From the NCBI GenBank assembly GCA_016716065.1, contig JADJXA010000001.1, forward strand, positions 990,205-1,054,204: a stretch of 64,000 nt of DNA. Direction: 5' to 3'. This document shows positions 25,399 through 33,051 of this stretch, in pieces. Below the pieces are notes generated by a model, which was given only the letters and a program-made list of their open reading frames with translations, was not told the origin of the DNA and searched no databases. Both the position numbers and the translations under genes were made by a program. The DNA is from Candidatus Leptovillus gracilis. Lineage in GTDB: Bacteria > Chloroflexota > Anaerolineae > Promineifilales > Promineifilaceae. Within the stretch, counting starts at the first letter, position 1; each line of letters starts with the position of its first letter.

Positions 25399-28300
25399 TC
25401 ATTTCCTTTGCAGTAAAGGAGGTACCGTATCCGGGCCACTGACCAGGCGAGCGCGCGTATTTTGGGGTTCATCCAGACGCTTCGTGGCGTCAATAGCGTC
25501 GGCGATGCTGACCGTTGCCCGGAACAGGTTGGTCAGGGTCGGGCTGTGCAAGTTGTTGCTGCCATCAAAGATGGCGTGGCCCATTTCATGCCCGGCCAGG
25601 AACGGATGATTGGCGGCCGCGCCGTCCACACCTTCCTGGCGCAAAATGCACAGGTTGTGCCAGCCGGGCAGGTTGGCCGCCAGAAAATCGCCGCCGGTCG
25701 CGCCGTCGGTGGGCGCAGCCAGGACGTTAACTCGGCCGACAGCGATCATGTCAATGGTGCTGGGGTTGTCGTCGTTGAAATTCAGGCCCAACACACTGCC
25801 TTCTAGCAGGCTGATGGTGTCGTTGAAGTTGAGGGCCGGTTCCTGGAAGACAACGGTGGCGACGGTGCTGGCAATGTTGGCGAAGTTCACTTCCTGACGC
25901 CGATTGACCATCACGATGAAAATGTCGTCGTGGCGATGGTGCGTGGCGGACAGGCCGGGGTTGGTAGAGATGGCAGCAGCCAGGCGTTGGGCAATTTGTT
26001 CATCGGTGTCGCCGTTGTTGATGGGGGTGGTGACGGTGACAGCGGCGCCGCCTTGCGGCGTAATGTCTACACTGAGCTGCCCGGCGGCGTTGGCCGTGCC
26101 GTCTATCGTCAGGACGTTGGTCACCGGTATCACCGTCTCGCTGGCGACCAGGTTAAAGCGGATGGCTAACTGCGCCCAATTTTCGCTCATGCGCTCGACC
26201 GTTTGGGCGGGGTCGCTGCTGACGCCTTGCAGGGTGATGAAGTTGATGTCTATGGTGCGAATCGCTTTGGGGCCGTTTTCTAGCGGCGGCCGGCCGACCT
26301 GAAGCTGCATGGCGGCGATGTCTTGACCGTTAAAAACGGCCGTTGCCCGGACCACATCTTCCAACTTCACCCGCGCGGTCTGGTGGGCCAGGTGGCCGTC
26401 GTCTACGGCGTTGGAAACCAGGCGCACGTGCTCGTTCAGGCGATAGGTGGAACGGCCGGCGGCGACGCCCTGTACCATGTCGAAGGTATGGGTGTAGGGC
26501 ACGGCCGTTCCCCGGCGAACTTCCAATCGCACCTGGGGTGTTTCGTTGGGCGGCAGGCCACCTATTTGCACGCGGAAGGTGTCTGGGTCCGGGTTGGCGC
26601 CGGGTGGGCCAACAAATGTGGCTGTGTCCGGCAAATTGACATTGGTGACAAACTTGCTCACCATCAGGCAGGCGTCGTCGCCAACCAGGGGGATGGCCGC
26701 GTTGGCGGCCGTGACCATTTCCAGCAAAATCACGGTCATCGCCACCCGGTCGCCGTCGTTATCCAGGTTTCTGATGCCCAACTGAAAGCCGGTATCGCCC
26801 AGATTGTTGCCCGGCGTCACGCCCTCGGCCCAGAAGCGGGCGCCGTTGGCGGGGATGCCGCCGTTGGCGATGACGTGCGGGTTCGCCAGCGGCGCTTGCC
26901 CAGCGGCCGGGACTTCGTCGGCTTCGGCAAACGCCTGGACCTGGGCGTTAAGCGGGACCAGGACCAGTTCGCCGTTGAAAGCGGCCGGCTGCGCCTGGCG
27001 CACGATCAGCATGGCGCGTTGGTGGCTGTTGTCGGCGGCGCGGGCACGGACAAAACGGCCGGGGTTGATTTTGTCGGCCTCCGGCAGCGGGACCGGGTCT
27101 ACGCCAGGCGCAGTGCGCGGGGCGCAGATTTCCAGCGTCAGGGCAACGGCCGTCATCGTCGCCGTATCGGCTAACCCCGGCGTACCGTTAATGGTTAATG
27201 CCAGGCGCAGTTCCACATCGTCAACGGCCGTACTCGCCCGCGACCCTTCGGCAAAAATAGTGTGTCCGGCAGCCAGTTGGGCGTCGGTAAAGACATTATC
27301 CACGCCATTGAAGGTGATCTCGCTGCCGCCAACGGCCGCATCAAAAAAGCGAATGGCGTCGTTCGAGCGGGTAAATTCGCCGCTGCCGCTGAACGCCTGG
27401 TTGACGCTGAGGGTGACGGCCGGCCGCGCCGGGTTGGTATGTGGCTTCTTCACCAGCACCACCGGCGAGGCCAGGGTGATAGACGGCCGTACCGAAACCA
27501 CCGCCCGGCCCACAACCACCACCACAAAATCGGCCGTGCCATCCAACCGCTGGCAAACCACCGGCCCTTTGGCCGCAGCAATGGGCTGCCCCTGGCTGCG
27601 AGCGACCACATCGGCCTGGATTTCCAGGGTGTAGACGCCGACGCCTTTGGGTTTGGCCGGGTAGCTGAAACGGCCGTCGCCATCCGTCCGGCCTAAAATA
27701 GGCGTGCCCTTGCGCCCGGCCTGGCCGCCGCACACCACCTCGCCATCCATAAATTCGCCATCAGGGGCGATGAGGATGTAGGGCGTGTTGGCTAAAGGCG
27801 TGCCATCTTCAAATTGGATACGGCCGTTGACAATCAATGTGCCCGGTTCGGCCGGCTGCACCAGCCAGCGCGTCTCGTCGTTGGCGTCGAATGTCAGGAA
27901 GCAGCATGGGCTGGATGGCGCTTCGCCCTGATTGCGGCCCAAACACCAGCCGGTGGGACTCAGCGGCGACGGTTTGATGTCCAGCGTCACCGGCTGTGGG
28001 ATGTCGTCGCAGGGGAAGGCGTCGTCGTTGACAACGAGCAGGTCGGTGCGCCGGTTGGGCCGCCAGGCGGGGTCGGCACAGCCGCCGCGCGGCGTGGAGG
28101 CCACCGGCATTTTCTCGCCACAGCCCAGCCACTGCACCACGCCGTGGTCGCAGCCATTGGCTGCGCTGGCGTTGGGCATCAATTGGGATTCGGGCACGGC
28201 CAGGTTGTCTTGGGCCATGTAGGCGCGGATGAGGACCGGCCATGTCTGGTTGCCCACGTCGCCATCCACGTCCAGGCCGTTGGCTGCCTGAAAATCGCGC

Positions 28301-29400
28301 ACCGCTTTGTCCGTGTCGGCGGTGTGGCTGTCGCCGATGGGGCCGGTGTAGAAGCCCAGGTCTTGCAGCATGGATTGGTATTGGCGCACGCCCCAGGTAT
28401 CGTTGAGGGTGTGAGTGACGCCAACGGTGCGGGTTTTGCGCAGTTCATTCCATTCGGCGACGGCCGCATCAGCGTCGGCCAGGCTGCGGCCAAAGGTGAG
28501 GTAGGCATAGGCCCCGCGCGAGCGCCGTTCAGACAGCGATTGGTTGTATTGGTCGCTGCCCGATTCATCGGTGTGGCCGACAATGACCAGCTTGTGATCA
28601 GGGCGCTGCCAGGTAAATTCGGCTACCCGGCGCAAGACGTGGCGCATACAAGGTTCCACAAACGCTTTGTCGAACCAGTAATGGATGATGAAGGCGTTGG
28701 CGACGGCCCGCCCTTGCCGCAAAGTGATGACAATGCGGCGGCTCTGGCCCAGCGGTAAATTGGCGCTGCCGGAACCGGTCAGGCCATCGGCGGTGGTGGC
28801 GGTGGCCGTGTAATTACCCGGCGGGAAGGGATCGGCCGTCCAGACATTGTCCTGGCGGTTGGTAAGATCGGTGGCGATGGAACGGCCGTCATCCGTTGTG
28901 CCCTCCACCCGCACCCGCGTATTGGCGTGGTCGAATCCCGGCTGCCCCTCCACGATCACTTCCACCTCCAGCACCGACGTTTCAATCGGCGGCGGCGGCG
29001 GCGGTGGTGGCGGCGGGGGGATAATGATTTCGGTGGGCGTCGCCGGGCTAAATTCGCGCAAGGTGAAGGCGTACTCGAAGCGGGACGGTTTGCCGGCCAG
29101 TTCGCGCACGCCCATCTCCTCGATCAGCATCTTGTCCAGGCGGGTGGCGGTGGCGATGTCAGCTACAAAAGAAACAGGCTGGGCAGCGCGAAACTTGTCG
29201 CGCAAGTTCTTCAGACCATCGGCCACTTCCGCGCCGCTGAGGACGCCGGTGAGCGTGATCTGGCTGGCGCGGCGGCCCAACGCCTGGAGGAAATCTCCCT
29301 CCAGCGCCGGGATGCCGTGCTGCACCCACACCTGGTCGCCATCCAGTTCTATCATCTGCACCTGCTGCAGTTCCAGGTCGTCGAGCATGGGTCTGGTCAT
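25399..29400 (-). CDS. eCIS multidomain protein: Pvc7-like, polyproline, OmpA, peptidoglycan-binding, zinc-protease motif
   Basis: A 1333-residue protein. Residues 1-118 (RPMLDDLELQQVQ through FEYAFTLREFSP) are homologous to the neighbouring 184-aa Pvc7-like protein. Residues about 127-137 are eleven consecutive prolines. About 140-230 is a carboxypeptidase-regulatory-like beta domain. About 237-305 is OmpA-like (HYWFDKAFVEPCM, VIVGHTDESGSDQYNQSLSE). About 340-400 is a PG_binding_1 domain (QYQSMLQDLGFYTGPIGD, AVRDFQAANGLDVDGDVG). About 400-1250 holds Cys-rich and beta modules. HEMGH at 1271-1275 is a HExxH zinc-binding motif, followed by NLHSPTLTNLF. No signal peptide. It is either a baseplate hub that docks on peptidoglycan or a structural protein carrying a protease. 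The third zinc ligand is not certain. Confidence 0.78.
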   Translation of the reverse strand: MTRPMLDDLELQQVQMIELDGDQVWVQHGIPALEGDFLQALGRRASQITLTGVLSGAEVADGLKNLRDKFRAAQPVSFVADIATATRLDKMLIEEMGVRELAGKPSRFEYAFTLREFSPATPTEIIIPPPPPPPPPPPIETSVLEVEVIVEGQPGFDHANTRVRVEGTTDDGRSIATDLTNRQDNVWTADPFPPGNYTATATTADGLTGSGSANLPLGQSRRIVITLRQGRAVANAFIIHYWFDKAFVEPCMRHVLRRVAEFTWQRPDHKLVIVGHTDESGSDQYNQSLSERRSRGAYAYLTFGRSLADADAAVAEWNELRKTRTVGVTHTLNDTWGVRQYQSMLQDLGFYTGPIGDSHTADTDKAVRDFQAANGLDVDGDVGNQTWPVLIRAYMAQDNLAVPESQLMPNASAANGCDHGVVQWLGCGEKMPVASTPRGGCADPAWRPNRRTDLLVVNDDAFPCDDIPQPVTLDIKPSPLSPTGWCLGRNQGEAPSSPCCFLTFDANDETRWLVQPAEPGTLIVNGRIQFEDGTPLANTPYILIAPDGEFMDGEVVCGGQAGRKGTPILGRTDGDGRFSYPAKPKGVGVYTLEIQADVVARSQGQPIAAAKGPVVCQRLDGTADFVVVVVGRAVVSVRPSITLASPVVLVKKPHTNPARPAVTLSVNQAFSGSGEFTRSNDAIRFFDAAVGGSEITFNGVDNVFTDAQLAAGHTIFAEGSRASTAVDDVELRLALTINGTPGLADTATMTAVALTLEICAPRTAPGVDPVPLPEADKINPGRFVRARAADNSHQRAMLIVRQAQPAAFNGELVLVPLNAQVQAFAEADEVPAAGQAPLANPHVIANGGIPANGARFWAEGVTPGNNLGDTGFQLGIRNLDNDGDRVAMTVILLEMVTAANAAIPLVGDDACLMVSKFVTNVNLPDTATFVGPPGANPDPDTFRVQIGGLPPNETPQVRLEVRRGTAVPYTHTFDMVQGVAAGRSTYRLNEHVRLVSNAVDDGHLAHQTARVKLEDVVRATAVFNGQDIAAMQLQVGRPPLENGPKAIRTIDINFITLQGVSSDPAQTVERMSENWAQLAIRFNLVASETVIPVTNVLTIDGTANAAGQLSVDITPQGGAAVTVTTPINNGDTDEQIAQRLAAAISTNPGLSATHHRHDDIFIVMVNRRQEVNFANIASTVATVVFQEPALNFNDTISLLEGSVLGLNFNDDNPSTIDMIAVGRVNVLAAPTDGATGGDFLAANLPGWHNLCILRQEGVDGAAANHPFLAGHEMGHAIFDGSNNLHSPTLTNLFRATVSIADAIDATKRLDEPQNTRARLVSGPDTVPPLLQRK

Positions 29401-29459
29401 TGGGAATTGTTTTCAGTATTCCGTATTCCGTTTACGGCTCACGGTTTACGGCTCACGAC

Positions 29460-29879
29460 TCACGCCGGCTTGAGCGAATTCAAATGGGCCACTATGGCGT
29501 CTATGGTGTCCAAAATCTCTTGTTTCACATCGTCCAGGCCGGAGAGTCCGCCAACGACATCGGCGACGGCCAGGACTTCATCAATGGTTGCGGCTTCGTC
29601 GGGCAGCAGGTTTTTGGCGGCGGTCAGGAAGCCTTTGACCATGTTGATGAATTCTGTCGCTTCGCTGAGGCCGGGAATGGCGCTGACGTCGAGGTTCTGA
29701 ATCTCGGTCTTGAGCTTGCCCATCAAATCCACCAGCTTGTCAATCAGCTCAGTCACCTGGGGGATGAGCGAGGCGATGGCCTGAATGGCCGGTCGGATGG
29801 TGGGCACGTTGCTGTCGAGAAAGGTCTTGAATTCTTGCAGAACGTCGTTGAGTTCTTGAAATAAGTTGTTGTCAGCCAT
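29460..29879 (-). CDS. eCIS-cluster helical protein (139 aa), candidate minimal tape measure or chaperone
   Basis: An all-helical 139-residue protein with heptad-like hydrophobic spacing (LFQELNDVLQEFKTFLD, VTELIDKLVDLMGKLKTEIQ) and helix-breaking Pro/Gly between blocks. No Cys and no recognised family. The ATG at 29879 has GAAGGAGA 6 nt upstream and is preferred to an upstream ATG in the spacer. It lies between the two Pvc7-like genes, where larger systems may carry other assembly proteins. If it were the tape measure it would be far shorter than usual, so this role is only a possibility. Confidence 0.6.
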   Translation of the reverse strand: MADNNLFQELNDVLQEFKTFLDSNVPTIRPAIQAIASLIPQVTELIDKLVDLMGKLKTEIQNLDVSAIPGLSEATEFINMVKGFLTAAKNLLPDEAATIDEVLAVADVVGGLSGLDDVKQEILDTIDAIVAHLNSLKPA

Positions 29880-29904
29880 GGCTGTCTCCTTCATTTCGGA
29901 ATGT

Positions 29905-29992
29905 GTCATTCTGAGGAGTCTTCGACGAAGAATCCCACTTGCTTATGCAGGCTGGAGGGATTCTTCGCTCCGAAGATTCCGCTCAGAATGAC
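29905..29992. repeat. 88-bp palindromic REP-like element, copy 1
   Basis: GTCATTCTGAGGAGTCTTCG continues to ACGAAGAATCCC, a 25-base loop region, then GGGATTCTTCGCTCCGAAGA and CTCAGAATGAC. Ends are an exact 11-bp inverted repeat, and the inner AGGATTC/GAATCCC arms also pair. A second copy lies at 56574-56654 with compensatory changes (GTCATGCTGAG/CTCAGCATGAC). Confidence 0.75.
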
Positions 29993-30012
29993 GCGCTTGA
30001 CGCGGCATCTGG

Positions 30013-30567
30013 TTATTCACTGCCGCCGTTTTGCAGCGTTTGGTTGAACTGCTGCAAACGGCCGAGCATGTTGGCGAGCGGGGTGACAAAACGTTCCAGT
30101 CCGGTGGCAAAATCGAGGCCAATGTCCAGGCCGCCCAGCAAGTCATCAAAGAGATTGCCGGCATCGTCGAGAATGCCGCTTTCTAAAAAGGATGTGTCTT
30201 CCGGCTCTACCGGCTCAATAAATTCGCGCAGGGTGACGACGTAGCTGAAGCGGTCGGGCTTGCCGGCCAATTCCTGCCATTGGAGGTCATCTATGATCAT
30301 CGTTTCAATCTCAGCGTCGGCGATGATGTCGGCGACAAAAGGGATGGGACGGCCGTCGCGGTATTTTTGCTCCAACGTCTCCACAAATTGCAGGGCGTCC
30401 GGCCCTGTTTTTACGCCCCACAGGGTCAGGTGGCCGGGGCGACGGCCGAGATTTTGCAGCAGGCTGCCATCCATGCCGGGCGGCTTGTGTTCGGCCAACA
30501 TGCGCCGGTCGTAGGTGGTGATTTCCTGCACCTGTGGCAGTTCGAGGTCGTCGAGCATGGGTCGCAT
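30013..30567 (-). CDS. Pvc7-like baseplate/tube adaptor
   Basis: A 184-residue protein beginning RPMLDDLELPQVQEITTYD, with DGSLLQNLGRRPGHLTLWGV, RPIPFVADI and KPDRFSYVVTLREF, the core of the small eCIS/phage protein (Pvc7 or gp53-like, often with LysM) linking tube and hub. The C-terminal 65 residues (FLESGILDDAGNLFDDLLGG and following) are acidic and amphipathic and carry no LysM. I start at ATG 30567 because MRPMLDDLEL lines up with the start of its 1333-aa paralogue; a GTG three codons upstream and an ATG three codons downstream are alternatives. Confidence 0.75.
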   Translation of the reverse strand: MRPMLDDLELPQVQEITTYDRRMLAEHKPPGMDGSLLQNLGRRPGHLTLWGVKTGPDALQFVETLEQKYRDGRPIPFVADIIADAEIETMIIDDLQWQELAGKPDRFSYVVTLREFIEPVEPEDTSFLESGILDDAGNLFDDLLGGLDIGLDFATGLERFVTPLANMLGRLQQFNQTLQNGGSE

Positions 30568-30577
30568 GGGGGTCACT

Positions 30578-30651
30578 TAGTTGGTAGTTGATAGTTGGGA
30601 GTTGTTAGTTGTTAGCGAGGCTAACAACTAACAACTCCCAACTCCCAACTG
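30578..30651. repeat. TAGTTGT heptad hairpin, copy 2
   Basis: TTAGTTGGTAGTTGATAGTT, GGGAGTTGTTAGTTGTTAGC, then GAGGCTAACAACTAACAACT and CCCAACTCCCAACT. A long imperfect stem (over 25 bp) lies in the short spacer between the 423-aa and 184-aa genes. Confidence 0.7.
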
Positions 30652-30653
30652 TT

Positions 30654-31925
30654 TTACACGTCTATTCCGTGACGGCGTGATTCTTCGTCTAAGATTTGTT
30701 TGATCTGGCGGGCCAGGGCGTCCAGGTCTTCGGGGACGGCATCGGCTTCGCGGCGGGCGCTGCGTTCGGCGGTGGCGGCGGCGATGGGCGAGAGATTGGG
30801 TGTGCCGGGTTTGGGCAACGGCCGTAACCGGGGCAGTACCTCAGCCATCTGCGGCGGCGCAAAGCGGGGGGCAGTTAACCAGCCATCGTCGGCGTCGGGC
30901 TGGGGCAGCCTGGATTCAGGCACGGCCGTCCCGTCGCGGTTAGCCGCTGCCAGAGACGGCCGTTCCCGGCTGTCGCGCTGGCGTGATAACGGTTGGGCCG
31001 CCTTCGCCCGTCCCTGAGCCAATGCACTGAAAGCGTCGGCGGCGGCCCGCTTTGGCGGTACACCGGTGGGCGCAGCGGTTTTCGCCGCTTGCTGGCCGGG
31101 CTGCTCAGGCGCAGCGCCGGGTGATTTAGCCGGTTTCGATGCAGCGGCGGTTTCAGCCACCGGGAGAGAATTGAGCTGTAAACGTTGCAGCAAAGCCAGC
31201 GGCGCGCGCTGACCGGCAAGGGATTGCTGCCACTGCTTTTCCAGGCTGGCGGGTGATGGCTCAACGGCCGGAGCGAAGTCTGAACGTTGACCTTTGGGCC
31301 TGGCGGTTGGTTCGCTGCCGGGGGGCTGGGTAACGGCCGTATTGTCTAATCCCGACCCAAACTGCCCGCGCATTCGTTGGGCCATCTGCGCCACCCATGC
31401 CCGTGTGTTCGGGCGGTTTGCCGGTAAAGGAACCAGCGCAGCGGCTCTGGCCGGCCAGGGCCGGCGGTTGGCGGCAGGATGGTGGGGTGGTTGGAAAACG
31501 GCCGTTTCCCCCGCCCACCGTCGCAGCAAATCCGGGCGCGCCTTTGCCGGTGGGAATGTTGGCAGCGATTCGCGGCGGGCGGGGCGCGGTAAAACAAAGG
31601 GCTGTTTCCTGGTCGCTGGCCTGGCGGCGTGGGGCGCGGGGCCAGCGCCGCGGGGGCGGTCGGCCGCTTGCCGGTCGGCAGCGGGCGGCGACTCGTCGCC
31701 GCCCACGGGGGCAACCAATTCGGCCAGGCAGCCACCCAGCAGCGGGCCGGGTTGGAGTTTGGGCGAGGGTTGTTTCACCATCTCGCCCAGCCAGCCACAG
31801 GTCCGCGCCAGGGCTTTCTGCCGTTCGGCGGAACGGGACACATGGCGCTGCCAGCAGAAGGAGGAACGGCCGTTGGCAAGGGACGCCGCCATATTGGGCA
31901 CGCCTAAACCAGTCAGCTTGCTCAT
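30654..31925 (-). CDS. eCIS-cluster disordered Pro/Ala-rich protein (423 aa)
   Basis: A 423-residue protein, most of it low complexity: Pro, Ala, Arg and Gln rich with many PARP, RPKG and PLPKPG stretches and no hydrophobic core, so probably disordered. The N-terminal 60 residues (LTGLGVPNMAASLANGRS, GWLGEMVKQ) and the last 25 residues (DLDALARQIKQILDEESRRH) look ordered; the end is a charged amphipathic helix similar to C-terminal tails of short eCIS-associated proteins. Its ATG overlaps the previous stop by 4 bases (ATGA). It may be a flexible scaffold or a tether for assembly. No function is assigned. Confidence 0.65.
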   Translation of the reverse strand: MSKLTGLGVPNMAASLANGRSSFCWQRHVSRSAERQKALARTCGWLGEMVKQPSPKLQPGPLLGGCLAELVAPVGGDESPPAADRQAADRPRGAGPAPHAARPATRKQPFVLPRPARRESLPTFPPAKARPDLLRRWAGETAVFQPPHHPAANRRPWPARAAALVPLPANRPNTRAWVAQMAQRMRGQFGSGLDNTAVTQPPGSEPTARPKGQRSDFAPAVEPSPASLEKQWQQSLAGQRAPLALLQRLQLNSLPVAETAAASKPAKSPGAAPEQPGQQAAKTAAPTGVPPKRAAADAFSALAQGRAKAAQPLSRQRDSRERPSLAAANRDGTAVPESRLPQPDADDGWLTAPRFAPPQMAEVLPRLRPLPKPGTPNLSPIAAATAERSARREADAVPEDLDALARQIKQILDEESRRHGIDV

Positions 31926-32392
31926 GCCGCCTCCCGACTGCCCTGTGCCATCTCCAGATAGAGCAAAATCTGGCCGATGGTCATGCCGCTGACTTCTTCC
32001 GGCGTCCAGCCAAATTCGCGGGCGAGGACAAAACAGGCTTTCGCCAGCGGGGCCTGCACCAGTTCGGCCAGTTCGTCGCGGGGCGTATCTATGCCACTGA
32101 TGGTATTGATGCGCTCCACCAGGAAACGGGCCAACCCGGCCGGCAGTTGGGCAACCTCGTCAAATTTCAACGTCGGTTCCACCAACGACTGCTGGATCAT
32201 CAGCGAAGCCGACAAGGTATCGTCGTCGCGGGCGGCTTTGGCAATACGTTGCAGGGCGCGCACGGTTAACGGCCGTAACATCACCTCACGTTCCGCCGGA
32301 GCCGACCCATTTCTGGGCAAAAACTCCGGCGGAATTTCCACCGTATGCGTCAACGCCCCACCGGCCAGCAGTTCTTCCGCTGTCAGACTCAT
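31922..32392 (-). CDS. tail-assembly-chaperone-like protein (156 aa)
   Basis: A 156-residue protein with MLRPLTVRALQRIAKAARDD, VAQLPAGLARFLVERINTISG, and a C-terminal FGWTPEEVSGMTIGQILLYL segment, a pattern common in small phage-tail proteins encoded after the tube gene (tail assembly chaperone class). No signal peptide or metal motif. It lies right after the tube gene and is coupled to the 423-aa gene by ATGA. Assignment is by position and general pattern, not by a decisive motif. Confidence 0.6.
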   Translation of the reverse strand: MSLTAEELLAGGALTHTVEIPPEFLPRNGSAPAEREVMLRPLTVRALQRIAKAARDDDTLSASLMIQQSLVEPTLKFDEVAQLPAGLARFLVERINTISGIDTPRDELAELVQAPLAKACFVLAREFGWTPEEVSGMTIGQILLYLEMAQGSREAA

Positions 32393-32410
32393 ATGTCCTC
32401 CGAGCTATCC

Positions 32411-32434
32411 GCTATCAACTCCCAACTACCAACT
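32411..32434. repeat. ATCAACTCCCAACTACCAACT heptads
   Basis: One arm only of the TAGTTGT family, GCTATCAACTCCCAACTACC, in the 44-bp spacer between tube and chaperone-like genes; no complementary arm is nearby. Confidence 0.5.
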
Positions 32435-32436
32435 TC

Positions 32437-32994
32437 TTACGCTGTTTCACCAAAGCCTTCGGGAACCTGGGCCACGCCTTCACCGCCACCGGGAGGCGCT
32501 TCGCGGTCTAAGACGCTGATGGTCAGGGCCTGGAAAGTCAGGTTTTCCATCACAAAATCATCTTCGGGCATCCGGTAAGCCCAATTTTGGAATTTAACCC
32601 CTTTCAACTCCAGCGAGGCCGTCGTGCCGGGCACGGCCGGGTCGGTCAGGGCCACCGTCATGTTGAAGGTGGGCTGGACGTAGGGTTCAGCAATTTGGGT
32701 TGGGGCTGCGCCGCGACCCAGCAGCAGGTCCAGCAGCGCGCCATTGATATAAGCGCGGTCTACCTTACCGCTGATCCAGATGTTGCCCGGATGCAGCGAC
32801 GTGGCATGGCGGCGGCCGATTTCATGAAACGCTTCCAGATCAGTCTGGACGCAGACTTCCACGCCGGTTACGCGGCCCACTGTCGTCATTTCATAGGCAT
32901 CAATGACCGCCTTTGCGTCCTGCCCTTCCGGGGTGTCTTCATTTGCCAGGGTCAACGTGCCGTTGGCGCCGGTATAAACATTTGTCATAGCCAT
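32437..32994 (-). CDS. inner tube protein (Pvc1/gp19-like)
   Basis: A 185-residue tube protein: NVYTGANGTLTLANED, VGRVTGVEVCVQTDLEAFHE, GRRHATSLHPGNIWISGKVD, LLGRGAA, and a C-terminal LELKGVKFQNWAYRMPEDDF followed by NLTFQALTISVLD, the beta-rich pattern of phage/eCIS tail tubes. Its hexamers stack to form the tube expelled on contraction. ATG 32994 has GGAGG 8 nt upstream, decisive over the 57-bp upstream extension, which is an AGATTGG hairpin. Only one tube gene is present in the cluster; many eCIS have two or three. Confidence 0.87.
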   Translation of the reverse strand: MAMTNVYTGANGTLTLANEDTPEGQDAKAVIDAYEMTTVGRVTGVEVCVQTDLEAFHEIGRRHATSLHPGNIWISGKVDRAYINGALLDLLLGRGAAPTQIAEPYVQPTFNMTVALTDPAVPGTTASLELKGVKFQNWAYRMPEDDFVMENLTFQALTISVLDREAPPGGGEGVAQVPEGFGETA

Positions 32995-33015
32995 GGGAAT
33001 TGCCTCCAATTGTCT

Positions 33016-33049
33016 AAATTGGTCCAATCTTGGAGATTGGACCAATTTC
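33016..33049. repeat. AGATTGG-type hairpin, copy 2, between sheath and tube genes
   Basis: AAATTGGTCCAATCT and AGATTGGACCAATTT with a 3-base loop form a 15-bp stem in the 57-bp spacer. Placed between the genes for the two most abundant parts, it could tune the sheath-to-tube expression ratio. Confidence 0.7.
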
Positions 33050-33051
33050 AC

